DNA from: Methylocystis silviterrae
Lineage (GTDB): Bacteria > Pseudomonadota > Alphaproteobacteria > Rhizobiales > Beijerinckiaceae
DNA length: 64,000 bases
Direction: 5' to 3'
Assembly (NCBI RefSeq): GCF_013350005.1
Contig: NZ_JABVWW010000005.1
Span: 124,001 to 188,000 of the forward strand
Part shown: piece by piece, positions 1 through 8,410 of the stretch
How the letters are laid out: every line of letters begins with the position of its first letter
Numbering within the stretch: position 1 is the stretch's first letter
The notes under the pieces: model-generated
What the model was told of the DNA's origin: nothing
What the model saw: the letters and a program-made list of their open reading frames with translations, nothing else
Databases searched by the model: none
Translations under genes and position numbers: made by a program

Positions 1-115
1 CATCCCTAAGCTGCATGAGATAACGACCGTCGTCTAGGACAAGCAGCGCAACCGCCGCATCGCCCGGCGTCAGCGGTCCTTCGTTGAGGAAATAGTCTGG
101 GGCGCGGTCACTCAC
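1..115 (-). CDS. Nudix-family hydrolase, N-terminal fragment cut by the window edge
   Basis: Reading the minus strand from a GTG at 115 gives about 38 residues that include VALLVLDDGRYLMQLRD, a typical first beta-strand of a Nudix fold; the Nudix box itself lies outside the window. The GTG overlaps the stop codon of the transketolase C-terminal gene by a few bases, as do most junctions in this operon, which supports the start. Nudix enzymes hydrolyse nucleoside diphosphates linked to another group; here it could act on an NDP-sugar, but that is inference from the cluster. The call rests on a short stretch only. Confidence 0.5.
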   Translation of the reverse strand, partial: MSDRAPDYFLNEGPLTPGDAAVALLVLDDGRYLMQLRD

Positions 116-1028
116 TGAGAATTCGCCGCGTCATATCCTCGATCGAAAGCCCGTGCGCGTCGAGGATGTCGTCATGGCTTCCGTAGCAGTGAATGAACTC
201 ATCCTTAAGCGTGAATGAAAAGAGCCTTGTTCGCGCCCCGATATCGAAGGCGATTGCTTTGACTTGCATTGCAAGACCGCCGGTTGGCGCACATTCCTCG
301 ATAACGACGACAGAGGAAAATCGCGTCAGCGCGTCGGCGACTCCGCTGACGTCGAGCGGCTTCAATGTGTGAACCGAATTGATCGCCACGCTGCGGCCGG
401 CCGCCTCGAGCCGCTCGGCCACGGCCCACGCGCGTTTCATGATCGGACCGTAAGTAAGAATGCAAACGTCCGCGCCCGGACGAATTTGCCGCAGCTTGCC
501 GAAGGTCCAGGGTTGTGGCGCGTTGCTGGTGAAGTCCGGCTCTCCTGCCTTGCCGAGGCGCAGATAGACCGGCCCATGCTCCTGCGTGGCGCACCAGCGC
601 GTCGCCGCTTCGGTTTCGGCCGGGTCGCAAGGCGCGATAACTGTGAGGTTAGGAATCGCGCAGGCGATCGCTACGTCTTCTTGCGCGTGATGCGTCGCGC
701 CGAGCGTCGAATAGGTGAGGCCGCCGCCGATGCCGACCACGGTGACGCATAGATTTTGGTAGCACAGATCGTCTCGCACCATTTCAAACGGGCGGTAGAG
801 CGAGAAGGTCGCAATCGTGTAGGCGAAGGGCCGCAGACCACGCTGCGCCATTCCGGCGGTCATGCCGATCATGATCTGCTCGGCGACTCCGGTATTCACG
901 AAGCGCTGCGGAAATTTCGTGCGAAACTTCTCGATGCTGCCGGCAGGAGAAATGTCCGCTACGACAAGGCACAGGCGCTCGTCCTCCCTGCCCAATTCAT
1001 AGAATGTATCCGCAAATCTATTCCTCAT
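108..1028 (-). CDS. Transketolase, C-terminal subunit (pyrimidine-binding and C-terminal domains)
   Basis: About 306 residues matching the second half of transketolase: pyrimidine-binding domain with the GVAEQIMIGMTAGMA segment that supplies the ThDP-activating Glu, then the transketolase C-terminal domain. Together with the next gene it makes a split transketolase moving two-carbon ketol units between phosphosugars. A longer open frame exists upstream, but it overlaps the N-subunit gene; the ATG at 1028 overlaps that gene's TGA by four bases (ATGA) and starts MRNRFADTF, so I chose it. Its place in a sugar-nucleotide operon with a transaldolase suggests supply of a ketose phosphate for a special sugar rather than central metabolism. 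Split transketolases also occur as ordinary isozymes, so the substrate is not known. Confidence 0.85.
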   Translation of the reverse strand: MRNRFADTFYELGREDERLCLVVADISPAGSIEKFRTKFPQRFVNTGVAEQIMIGMTAGMAQRGLRPFAYTIATFSLYRPFEMVRDDLCYQNLCVTVVGIGGGLTYSTLGATHHAQEDVAIACAIPNLTVIAPCDPAETEAATRWCATQEHGPVYLRLGKAGEPDFTSNAPQPWTFGKLRQIRPGADVCILTYGPIMKRAWAVAERLEAAGRSVAINSVHTLKPLDVSGVADALTRFSSVVVIEECAPTGGLAMQVKAIAFDIGARTRLFSFTLKDEFIHCYGSHDDILDAHGLSIEDMTRRILSE

Positions 1029-1891
1029 GGGGCGTTCTCGATTTCGTTCAACGCCTGCGCATATTCCTCCGAATTGGGCGAACGGTAATGCCAGATCGGA
1101 ACGCTCTCCATGAACGAAACGCCTTTGCCCTTCGTCGTGCGACAAACGATCAACCTCGGGCGAGGGGTTGCGTCATTCGAACAGTCGTTGTCGAGCGCCG
1201 CGAAAATCTCCGCGCTGTCATGTCCAGCTACTTCGGCCGTGCTAAATCCAAAAGCGCGCGCTTTGTCGAGTAGGGGGTAAAAGGCCTTGTGACCCTCGCT
1301 TATACGTTCGAGACCAGAAAAATCATTGTTGTCCATCAGCGCGACAAGATTGGAAAGACCGAGATTTGCGGCGGCCATCATCGCCTCCCAGGTCGAGCCC
1401 TCCTGAAATTCGCCATCCGATAGGACGCAATAGACCCGCGCGTCGCTCCCCTTCAGCTTCTCAGCGAACGCCTGTCCGACCGCGATTCCCAACCCATGTC
1501 CCAATGATCCGGTCGAAGCCGCAATCCCCGGCGTGCCGTAATCGGGATGCGCGCCGAGCCGCCCGCCGGGCTTGCAATAGGCGTCGAGGTCGGCGCGCGA
1601 CAATACGCCTTGCTCCTCGAGCACGACATATTGGATCATGCAGCCGTGACCTTTGGACATCAGAAAGATGTCGCAATACGCACCGTTCGCGTCCCGCCGC
1701 ATCGCGCCGTTATACAGCGCGTCGACGATCTCGACGCAGGAAAAAGCCGGCGCTACATGCAGCGCGGAAACTTGTCGCGAGATGTCCAGAATGCGCCGGC
1801 GGTAGCTGCGGCAGCGTTCCTTTGCCGCAGCGGCGTCGAAATTGTTGCGCCGTCGCTCGTCGCGCTGACATAGCATGAGTCCGTTGGTCAT
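1025..1891 (-). CDS. Transketolase, N-terminal subunit (ThDP pyrophosphate-binding domain)
   Basis: A 288-residue protein equal to the first half of transketolase. The ThDP/Mg2+ motif is visible as SDGEFQEGSTWEAM followed by DNND, and the phosphosugar region contains SKGHG and TGSLGHGLG with the expected His residues. It ends in a 4-base overlap with the C-subunit gene, so the two are translationally coupled and should form a heteromeric enzyme. The gene is far from the promoter of a long operon that also encodes transaldolase, a phosphoheptose-isomerase-like protein and NDP-sugar enzymes, which argues for a biosynthetic role in making a higher sugar phosphate. Confidence 0.87.
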   Translation of the reverse strand: MTNGLMLCQRDERRRNNFDAAAAKERCRSYRRRILDISRQVSALHVAPAFSCVEIVDALYNGAMRRDANGAYCDIFLMSKGHGCMIQYVVLEEQGVLSRADLDAYCKPGGRLGAHPDYGTPGIAASTGSLGHGLGIAVGQAFAEKLKGSDARVYCVLSDGEFQEGSTWEAMMAAANLGLSNLVALMDNNDFSGLERISEGHKAFYPLLDKARAFGFSTAEVAGHDSAEIFAALDNDCSNDATPRPRLIVCRTTKGKGVSFMESVPIWHYRSPNSEEYAQALNEIENAP

Positions 1892-1921
1892 TTCACATTC
1901 CGCCCAACTCGTTGCGGTCGA

Positions 1922-2917
1922 TCATGCCCGCAAAGTGTAATCGCGAGGCGCGCGTTTCAAAGCGGGAAGATTTGCACGCGCCCAGTCGACCATTTCCGAC
2001 AAGCCCTCCGCCCAATCAATGCGGGGCTCCCAACCCACGTCGCGCTTGATCGCTGAAGAGTCGAGCCAGTAGCGAGAGTCCTGCCCGAGTCGATCGCCGC
2101 TGACCTCGCACAATTGTTCGAACGGAACGCCGACAGCCTCCGCGCAAAGCTCGACGACGCGCCGAATCGAAGTTGGCTCGCTCGGACCGACGTTATAGAC
2201 GGCGCCGAGCGGCGCGCCTTCGGCAACGAGCTGGATCGCCCGGCCGAGATCCCGCGCATGAATATAGGACTTTTCCGCCTTGCCGCCGCCATGCAAGGGC
2301 AGTTTCTCGCCGAGCAGCCCCGAGACGATCGCCTTGGGCACGACGCGATGCAAAAGCTGCCCGGGACAATAGGCGTTCGACGGCCTCAAAATATTCATCG
2401 GGAACTTGAGGAATCGCGATATCGACAGAAGATGCATGTCGAAAGCGACCTTGGAGGCGGCGTAAGGGCTCGACGGCTTGATCGGCTCGTCCTCGGTCAC
2501 GGGGCGATCGACGGACCCGTACATTTCCGACGTCCCGATCTGAATGAAACGCTCCAACCAATCCCGTTTCATCAACTCTTCCGTAAGGCGCGCCAACGCC
2601 ATCGAATTCGTCTCAAAAAAGCGCCAGGAGTGCTTCCAGGAGACGGCGCCCTCTCCCTGCGCTGCGAAATTGACAATGATCTCCGGCTTTTCGCGATCGA
2701 GCAGTTCGAGCAGCAGATCGATTTCGTAAGTCACGTGACGGGCATGATATTCGTAACCTTCGCGCTGATCGATATCCAGCGAGAACGCGCGCTCGCGCAG
2801 CGGATTGCGACCGATGCCGATCACTTTTCGCGGGTTCGCGTGATCGAGCAGCCAGAGCGCGGCGTGAATGCCGAAGCTGCCTCCGCCGCCAAGGATTGCA
2901 TAGGTCTTATTCGACAT
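1922..2917 (-). CDS. NAD(P)-dependent sugar-nucleotide epimerase/dehydratase (extended SDR)
   Basis: 331 residues of the extended short-chain dehydrogenase family, closest in layout to dTDP-glucose or GDP-mannose 4,6-dehydratases. The N-terminal Rossmann fingerprint is GGGGSFG, the catalytic Ser/Thr lies in QIGTSEMYG, and the YAASK motif gives the Tyr-Lys pair. The sugar-nucleotide-binding C-terminal half (LRPSNAYCPGQ, SYIHARDLGRAIQLV) is complete. It lies 30 bases downstream of the next gene in the same operon. It probably oxidises C4 of an NDP-sugar and either eliminates water or epimerises; which of the two cannot be read from the sequence. Confidence 0.85.
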   Translation of the reverse strand: MSNKTYAILGGGGSFGIHAALWLLDHANPRKVIGIGRNPLRERAFSLDIDQREGYEYHARHVTYEIDLLLELLDREKPEIIVNFAAQGEGAVSWKHSWRFFETNSMALARLTEELMKRDWLERFIQIGTSEMYGSVDRPVTEDEPIKPSSPYAASKVAFDMHLLSISRFLKFPMNILRPSNAYCPGQLLHRVVPKAIVSGLLGEKLPLHGGGKAEKSYIHARDLGRAIQLVAEGAPLGAVYNVGPSEPTSIRRVVELCAEAVGVPFEQLCEVSGDRLGQDSRYWLDSSAIKRDVGWEPRIDWAEGLSEMVDWARANLPALKRAPRDYTLRA

Positions 2918-2950
2918 GTGTTCGCCTTCGCTTCTTAAGAGAGCGTCACG

Positions 2951-3607
2951 TCACTCGACGATCGTCCAATAATAGTCGCCCGTATAGCCGGCTTCGGCAA
3001 AGACTTCGATCCAGCCCTGCGGATAATCGTGGAATTTCGCCGTCAGCACCCAACTTTCGAAAAGACTCTTTTGCTCGGGCGTACGATACGAATCGACCTG
3101 GACGAATGAGCTTTGGCGAGACACGCGCTGGATCTCACGCAACGCCCTCAATGCGCCGGCGCGGTCGAAATTGTGAATCGTGTTGATGCTCACGACGCAA
3201 TCGAAGCTCTTGTCGGGGAATGGCAGCGCGTCGGCGGAGCCGAGGTGCAGACGGCCCACGACCTCCGGTTCGCAGTGCATGAGGGCGTAACGCGATATGT
3301 CGAGACCGAAGGCCTCCAGCCCCGGCTCCGCGAGCATCAGGTCTTTGACGAGAAAGCCCTTGGCGCATCCGACATCGAGAATTCGCGCGCCCGCCGCGAG
3401 ACCGAAATGAGCGATGATATCCTTCGCGACCGGTCGCCAGCGCCCGTCGTAGCGATAGCCGCCATAGCCATATTCTCGCGGCCCGTCGAAATAGAGCTCC
3501 CCATATTCTCGCGAAAGCGCAATGATCTCGGGCGTCTTCGCTTCGCCTCGCTGCGTGACGTTGCGCCGGGATTTTGGCAGCGCGCGTAACAGATCGACTT
3601 CCGCCAT
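2951..3607 (-). CDS. Class I SAM-dependent methyltransferase
   Basis: 218 residues with SAM-binding motif I ARILDVGCAKGFLVKD and an acidic residue after the second strand (FGLDISRYAL), then SADALPFPDKSFDCVVSINTIHN as motifs II-III, all standard for Rossmann-fold methyltransferases. No membrane segment is visible. The ATG at 3607 is preceded by GGAG nine bases upstream and lies a few bases past the stop of the upstream SDR gene, so the two are co-transcribed. In this context it is likely to methylate a hydroxyl or amino group of the sugar being made, but the acceptor is unknown. Confidence 0.8.
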   Translation of the reverse strand: MAEVDLLRALPKSRRNVTQRGEAKTPEIIALSREYGELYFDGPREYGYGGYRYDGRWRPVAKDIIAHFGLAAGARILDVGCAKGFLVKDLMLAEPGLEAFGLDISRYALMHCEPEVVGRLHLGSADALPFPDKSFDCVVSINTIHNFDRAGALRALREIQRVSRQSSFVQVDSYRTPEQKSLFESWVLTAKFHDYPQGWIEVFAEAGYTGDYYWTIVE

Positions 3608-3610
3608 GGC

Positions 3611-4492
3611 CTATTGCTCCGCGAAAGTTTGTAGCTTCGCGACGGTCGCTATGGTCGGCGCGTAGGCAAAATCAGGGAATGCGGCGCGCGTCGCTTCGAT
3701 GTCAAACGGACGATAGCCGTTATGCGGCATAGGTCCAACGCGCGGCGTCTCTTCGACCGCTACTTTACGCCGCGAGGCGCCGGCTACCGCTTCCGCGAGC
3801 GCGCGGAACGAATGCACCTCGCCGGTCGCTACATTGAGCACGCCGATCGAGCGCCGCGTCAATATCCGGAAAAGGATCTCGGCGAGATCGTCAATCCAAA
3901 CATGGTCGCGTCGCTCCTCACCCGCGCCGAAAACCGCGATATTCTCACCGGCCGCCGCTAGGCGACGAAAACGATTGGGGCCATAGCCGTTGTGCGGATC
4001 CTCAAGACCATAGAGAAGAGTCGGACGCACGATCGTCAACGGCGCCGAGATATCCGAGCGAAATGCGATTTCCCGAGCAAGGTGCATGGCGCCGTGCAGC
4101 GTTCCAGGCGCCGTGGGCGTCTCTTCGTCAATCGGAACCGGCTCGTCGGCGTAGACGGCGTCCGAGCTGATGTTGATCACATGCGATGGAGCCGCATCCT
4201 TTAACGCCGCGACCATCGCGCGCGTCATTTTGACATTCTCGACAAGCATGTCGAGAGAGCGGCAAGGCGCGCGCGCCGCGGCCGCCACGACCGCATCGCC
4301 GGGCTGCAAAATCGCGCGCAATTGCTTCTCGGCGCCGTCGGCAAGAAGATCGATCTGCTGGCGAGTGATCGCCAACACGGGAATTTGCGCGCGCGCGATG
4401 CGGCGACAGAGCGCGCCGCCGACAAATCCACTCCCTCCGATGACAACAACGCGAGCGGGAGCCATCGGAGCGGGAGCGAGATGGCGTAGCAT
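3611..4492 (-). CDS. SDR-type epimerase/dehydratase-like protein lacking the YxxxK catalytic pair
   Basis: 293 residues of the extended SDR (RmlD/GalE-like) fold: GGSGFVGGAL nucleotide-binding fingerprint near residue 20, ISSDAVYADEPVP around residues 108-120, and IVRPTLLYG plus DHVWIDDLAEIL later. Where family members have YGxxKxxxE, this protein reads LHGAMHLAREI, so both the catalytic Tyr and Lys positions are His. It may be an inactive binding partner, or a reductase or epimerase using a different residue. Its ATG overlaps the TAA of the upstream dehydrogenase gene (TAATG), so the genes are coupled. I am sure of the fold, not of the activity. Confidence 0.75.
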   Translation of the reverse strand: MLRHLAPAPMAPARVVVIGGSGFVGGALCRRIARAQIPVLAITRQQIDLLADGAEKQLRAILQPGDAVVAAAARAPCRSLDMLVENVKMTRAMVAALKDAAPSHVINISSDAVYADEPVPIDEETPTAPGTLHGAMHLAREIAFRSDISAPLTIVRPTLLYGLEDPHNGYGPNRFRRLAAAGENIAVFGAGEERRDHVWIDDLAEILFRILTRRSIGVLNVATGEVHSFRALAEAVAGASRRKVAVEETPRVGPMPHNGYRPFDIEATRAAFPDFAYAPTIATVAKLQTFAEQ

Positions 4493-5808
4493 TAGAGGAT
4501 TCCCGCGCTCGGGTTATGGCGAGCCCCGAGCGTGTAGTAATCGAGGCCGGCCGCCGCGGCGGCGCGTGGATCGAGTAGGCGATAGGGATCAATGACAATG
4601 CGACCCCGCATCGTCCGAGCTATTTCCTCAACTCCAACTCGACGATAAGCAGGCCAGGGCGTCAAGATCATCAAGGCGTCGGCGCCTTCTAGCGCCGCGA
4701 GCGGCGAGTCGACGCCCGTCAGTCGCGCGTGAGAAATTGCGCTTGCTTGCACGACGGGATCATGCGCGAAGAATCGAGTTTCTGGCAGACCCATGATCGT
4801 CGCGACGGACGGCGAATTTTTGATCGAATGCGTGTTTTCCTTGTAGGCGAGGCCCCAAACGGCGATCGTCGCCTCGGGCTTTTCACGAAGCAGAGCGGTC
4901 GTGATCGTGCGACGCACCCAATCGCGGCGCCGCCGGCTGTTATCGATCCATGCGCGGACGATGCCCGCATCCGTTTCGAAACGCTCGGACAAAGCAATGA
5001 CCGTCGCAAGGTCACGCTCGAGATTCCCGCCTGCGATCCCCAATCCCGGCGCGAGATAGGCGCTTGGGCCGATGCGGGCGTCGAGCTTCAACGCGGGAAC
5101 GATCTCGGACCACTCGGCCCCTATATTTTCACAAAGTTCCGCCAGCGTGTTGGCGACGCTGATCGAAGACACTAGGCAGCAGTTAATCGCGATCTTGCAG
5201 AGTTCGGCGCTCTCGTAACTCATCGGGATCAACGGACATCCGAATGCAGAGAGCAACGTCTCGTAGCGCGGCTCCAGCGGCGCATCGGAATCCGCGCATC
5301 CGATAATCGTTCGCTCCGGATGCAGCGCGCGCGCCATGGCGCGGCCAAACACGAGCGTTTCGACCTGGTAGTAAAGCCGCTCCGGCGGAACCGCGCGCAC
5401 GCCGCGCGTAAAACCCGGCGGAACCTGGCAAAGAATGACGAGAATCCCATCGGGGCGTAGCGCCTTCGCCACCGCCTCGATAATGCCGACGATCGGGCTA
5501 AGATCGCTTTGGCCCCTATCGTCGGTCGGCACGTCGTATGAAATATAGACGATGTCGCATTCCGCGAGCCGCGAAAGATCGTTGGTGAAGGCTTGCCGAG
5601 CGCCATTGGCGCGCAGCAGATCATCGAGATCCGGCTCCTCGATCGGAGGCTGGCCCGCCGAAAGCCGCTCGATAAGTTGAGAATCGGAATCATAGCCGAT
5701 CGTCTTAAAACCTTTCGCCGCGACGGAGGTCGCGGAGACGATCCCAAGGTGGGTCATGCCGGCGAAGCCGACGATGATATCCGAAGCGTGCTTGATTGCA
5801 GAAGTCAT
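4492..5808 (-). CDS. UDP-glucose/GDP-mannose dehydrogenase-family enzyme without the catalytic Cys
   Basis: 438 residues with all three domains of the UDP-glucose 6-dehydrogenase family: N-terminal Rossmann domain (GFAGMTHLGIVSATSVA), central dimer helix (ELCKIAINCCLVSSISVANT) and C-terminal domain (IAVWGLAYKENTHSIKNSP). The active-site motif normally GGSCFPKD is GGNLERD here, so the nucleophilic Cys needed for four-electron oxidation to a uronic acid is Asn. The enzyme therefore more likely does a two-electron oxidation of a secondary alcohol, or is inactive. A longer open frame extends upstream, but the ATG at 5808 forms an ATGA overlap with the Gfo/Idh gene and matches the family N-terminus. 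Confidence 0.82.
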   Translation of the reverse strand: MTSAIKHASDIIVGFAGMTHLGIVSATSVAAKGFKTIGYDSDSQLIERLSAGQPPIEEPDLDDLLRANGARQAFTNDLSRLAECDIVYISYDVPTDDRGQSDLSPIVGIIEAVAKALRPDGILVILCQVPPGFTRGVRAVPPERLYYQVETLVFGRAMARALHPERTIIGCADSDAPLEPRYETLLSAFGCPLIPMSYESAELCKIAINCCLVSSISVANTLAELCENIGAEWSEIVPALKLDARIGPSAYLAPGLGIAGGNLERDLATVIALSERFETDAGIVRAWIDNSRRRRDWVRRTITTALLREKPEATIAVWGLAYKENTHSIKNSPSVATIMGLPETRFFAHDPVVQASAISHARLTGVDSPLAALEGADALMILTPWPAYRRVGVEEIARTMRGRIVIDPYRLLDPRAAAAAGLDYYTLGARHNPSAGIL

Positions 5809-6755
5809 GCGTCTTGCCTGCGGCGTCGCCGCGAATGTTCGAGAACCACTTCCTCGAGTTGCGCCAACACGTCTCGCAGCCATATGTCGTTTGAGAGGTC
5901 GGTCTTTGCTCGAGATTGGCACATGCCCTTGAAATGCTCGTATTCGAGCTTCCAAGTCGGATCGTCCTGCACGAGCGTGACCGCCTGCTCCGGCGGGCGC
6001 CCCGACGGAAGAATTCGCCGTCGTATCGTAAAAGTTGACGGACCCCATTTACACAGCGATTCAATGTGAGCGCTGCCGTTTTCTGCAATGATATCGCAAG
6101 CGAAGTGATTGCGCCAAGACAGCAGCGTCATTTCGAGCTCGATGCGACAGGCGCCGTCTTCATTGCCGATAATGACGTGATCGGGCGACTTGTTCTCAAA
6201 GCAGTTGACGGCGAGCAGTTTAAATCTCGCATCGATGTCGCCGAACCAGAATCGGCATGTGTCCAGAAGGTGCGAGCCAAGATCCGGAAGCACGCCGGCC
6301 CCGCTATCGCGCCATTCCGAATTTCGTACGAGGCGCGCCGTTCCATTGCCATAGAACATGCGACAGGAATAGATCCGCCCCAGTTCGCCCGACGCAATGA
6401 GGTCGCGCATGCGCACGAAATGCGGTTCGAAGCGATGATTGTAGGCCGTGTAGCAAACGACGTTCGCGGCGCGCGCGAGGCGCCCGAGTTCGTCAAGTTC
6501 CGAGCCCGTACGCGTCCATAGCGGCTTTTCGACCAACGCGTGCTTCCCATTCGCGAGCAGATATTCAAGAATTTCGAATTTCGGCTCGTCTGGTATGCAG
6601 CACAGCGCCGCATCGAAGCTATCGAGCGGGATGTCTTTTATGTCTCGATAATCCGCGGAGGCATTGTAAGGGTCGACAGTCGCGACGAAGTCTTCGCCGG
6701 CGAACGCATGCCTTTTATGTCCCTGCACCCCGAGGCCGACTACGATCACTCTCAT
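5805..6755 (-). CDS. Gfo/Idh/MocA-family oxidoreductase
   Basis: About 316 residues: Rossmann domain starting VIVVGLGVQGHKRHAF, then the family signature VEKPLWT near residue 90 with the conserved Lys, a following YTAYNHRF segment, and the alpha/beta C-terminal domain with FPDLGSHLLDTCRFWFGD-like sequence. These NAD(P) enzymes oxidise or reduce sugar, inositol or sugar-nucleotide hydroxyls. The ATG at 6755 was preferred over an upstream one because it starts directly at the first beta-strand; the gene then overlaps its downstream neighbour by four bases. With the Cys-less dehydrogenase next door it could form an oxidise-then-modify pair on the same NDP-sugar. Confidence 0.83.
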   Translation of the reverse strand: MRVIVVGLGVQGHKRHAFAGEDFVATVDPYNASADYRDIKDIPLDSFDAALCCIPDEPKFEILEYLLANGKHALVEKPLWTRTGSELDELGRLARAANVVCYTAYNHRFEPHFVRMRDLIASGELGRIYSCRMFYGNGTARLVRNSEWRDSGAGVLPDLGSHLLDTCRFWFGDIDARFKLLAVNCFENKSPDHVIIGNEDGACRIELEMTLLSWRNHFACDIIAENGSAHIESLCKWGPSTFTIRRRILPSGRPPEQAVTLVQDDPTWKLEYEHFKGMCQSRAKTDLSNDIWLRDVLAQLEEVVLEHSRRRRRQDA

Positions 6756-6759
6756 GGCG

Positions 6760-8313
6760 CTACACGTAATTCGTTTGTTTTTCCACCGCATCAAGCTTTT
6801 TCAAAATTTGCTTGGGCGCGATGGGCGCGTTGCCGTCGCATTCGCATTCGCAAGCGGCCGCGAGCAGACCGATGATGGTCGCCTGCGTCGGATCCTTCGT
6901 GGCGAGCATGGCGAGCGTCGAATATGCGAGGAGCGCATCGCCGGCGCCGACGGGGTCGACGAGATTCTCGACAAAACTGTCGAGCACGAAAAAGCTATCC
7001 AGCGATTCGTGATCTGTGCTTTGGCAGACGAGCACCCCGCGCTGCCCGAGCTTAAGGATCAGCAATTTACATTGCGCCTCATCGAATATCGCGGAGGCCA
7101 GAGGTCGAATGCCTGAGTCCTGATCGGCCAGCGCAAATCGCGCCTCGCGCTCATTCGGCGTAATCAGATCGAAACCGCGAAATTCAGTGATGTTTCCCCA
7201 GCGGCTCGCGACCTGGCTGTCGGCGACGCGATACGCGTTTGCCGGAATCGCCTCGATGAAATCGGGTATCGTGCGGCGATTGAAGATACCGTGACGGAAA
7301 TCGGCATAGATAACCGCATCAGCGCCGCTGTTGCGCACCGTATCGGTCATCTTGTTGCACATGGCGTCCGTAATTGAGTTGTTGTCGAGCGTGTCGACTT
7401 TCAAAAGCCGATAGCCGCCGACGACGATTGCGTTCTTGTTTACGGTGGGACGACCGCGCTCCGTCACGACAGAGACACTGACGCCGGCCTGCTGAAGGTC
7501 GTTGACAACAAATTCGGCGTAGGCGTCATCGCCCAACACGGTGCAAAAAGAAACGTCCGCGCCGGCGGCGCGGCAGTGCTTGGCGACGATCGCCGCTCCT
7601 CCTGCATAGTCCGTTTTCGACTCAAACAGAACAGACAAGGTCGGGGTCTTGGTCTGGCCTCCGATCATGACGCAATTGGTGTAGCTGTCGACGATCGTGT
7701 CGCCGACCACATGAACGCGATAGGCGGAAAGCGCATTTATCGCGCGGCGCAGGTCTTCGAAGGAAATTCCTTTTCTCTCCATGATGATTTGGAGTTTTTC
7801 GAAGCGAAGCTTGGGAGCTTCGAGTTCAATGAGCTTCGAAGAGGAATAAACGATGTCGCCGGGCGTGAAGACGATCTCGCCGCCATAGGCGCGCACGGCT
7901 TCCGCTTCCTCCTCGGTCTTCGGACGCATCCCGGTTGTTGTGTATTCATATCCTTTTGCGAAGAGGTCAGGCTGAATGAGTTTCAGATTGGCGAGCGGCG
8001 TCGCATTGATGTCCACGACCACATAGTCGACCATCTCGAGAGCGGCGAGATTGAGCGCGCGCAAGTCCTGCGGCACATGCGGCCGATGAAGCCCCTTAGT
8101 GATGTGCGCGTCGGCTGTTATGCTCGTAATCAGAATATCGGCTTTGCCCTTGGCGTAAGCGAGATGCCGAATGTGGCCCGGATGAACCACATCGAAAACG
8201 CCGTGGCACATTATTGCGCGCTTTTCGCGCGGCATAGGACCGAGGATTGTGCGCAACTCTTCCGGCGTCTTGATTTTGCGGCCATAGAGTCGATTGAGTG
8301 AGCTATTGGGCAT
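6760..8313 (-). CDS. Bifunctional nucleotidyltransferase (N-terminal) and PfkB-type sugar kinase (C-terminal), HldE-like with reversed order
   Basis: A 517-residue two-domain protein. The first ~180 residues are a cytidylyltransferase/RfaE2-type domain with CHGVFDVVHPGHIRHL (HxGH motif near residue 45). The rest is a ribokinase/PfkB domain with GGAAIVAKHC, then DPVGAGDALLA (catalytic Asp, anion hole) near residue 455. E. coli HldE carries the same activities, phosphorylating heptose 7-phosphate at C1 and then making ADP-heptose, but with the kinase first; here the order is swapped. It would thus phosphorylate C1 of a ketose-derived aldose phosphate and transfer NMP after GmhB-type dephosphorylation. 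ATG at 8313 is assumed; an in-frame TTG lies six bases upstream. Confidence 0.8.
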   Translation of the reverse strand: MPNSSLNRLYGRKIKTPEELRTILGPMPREKRAIMCHGVFDVVHPGHIRHLAYAKGKADILITSITADAHITKGLHRPHVPQDLRALNLAALEMVDYVVVDINATPLANLKLIQPDLFAKGYEYTTTGMRPKTEEEAEAVRAYGGEIVFTPGDIVYSSSKLIELEAPKLRFEKLQIIMERKGISFEDLRRAINALSAYRVHVVGDTIVDSYTNCVMIGGQTKTPTLSVLFESKTDYAGGAAIVAKHCRAAGADVSFCTVLGDDAYAEFVVNDLQQAGVSVSVVTERGRPTVNKNAIVVGGYRLLKVDTLDNNSITDAMCNKMTDTVRNSGADAVIYADFRHGIFNRRTIPDFIEAIPANAYRVADSQVASRWGNITEFRGFDLITPNEREARFALADQDSGIRPLASAIFDEAQCKLLILKLGQRGVLVCQSTDHESLDSFFVLDSFVENLVDPVGAGDALLAYSTLAMLATKDPTQATIIGLLAAACECECDGNAPIAPKQILKKLDAVEKQTNYV

Positions 8314-8410
8314 GAGCAACTCTGCGAGAAAGCGTCCTCGGTTGGAGTGAAGGCTTCGGTTGGGTCCCTACTCGTCGCGAGTCTTGTATCAAACTACTGC
8401 GCGTGCGGAC

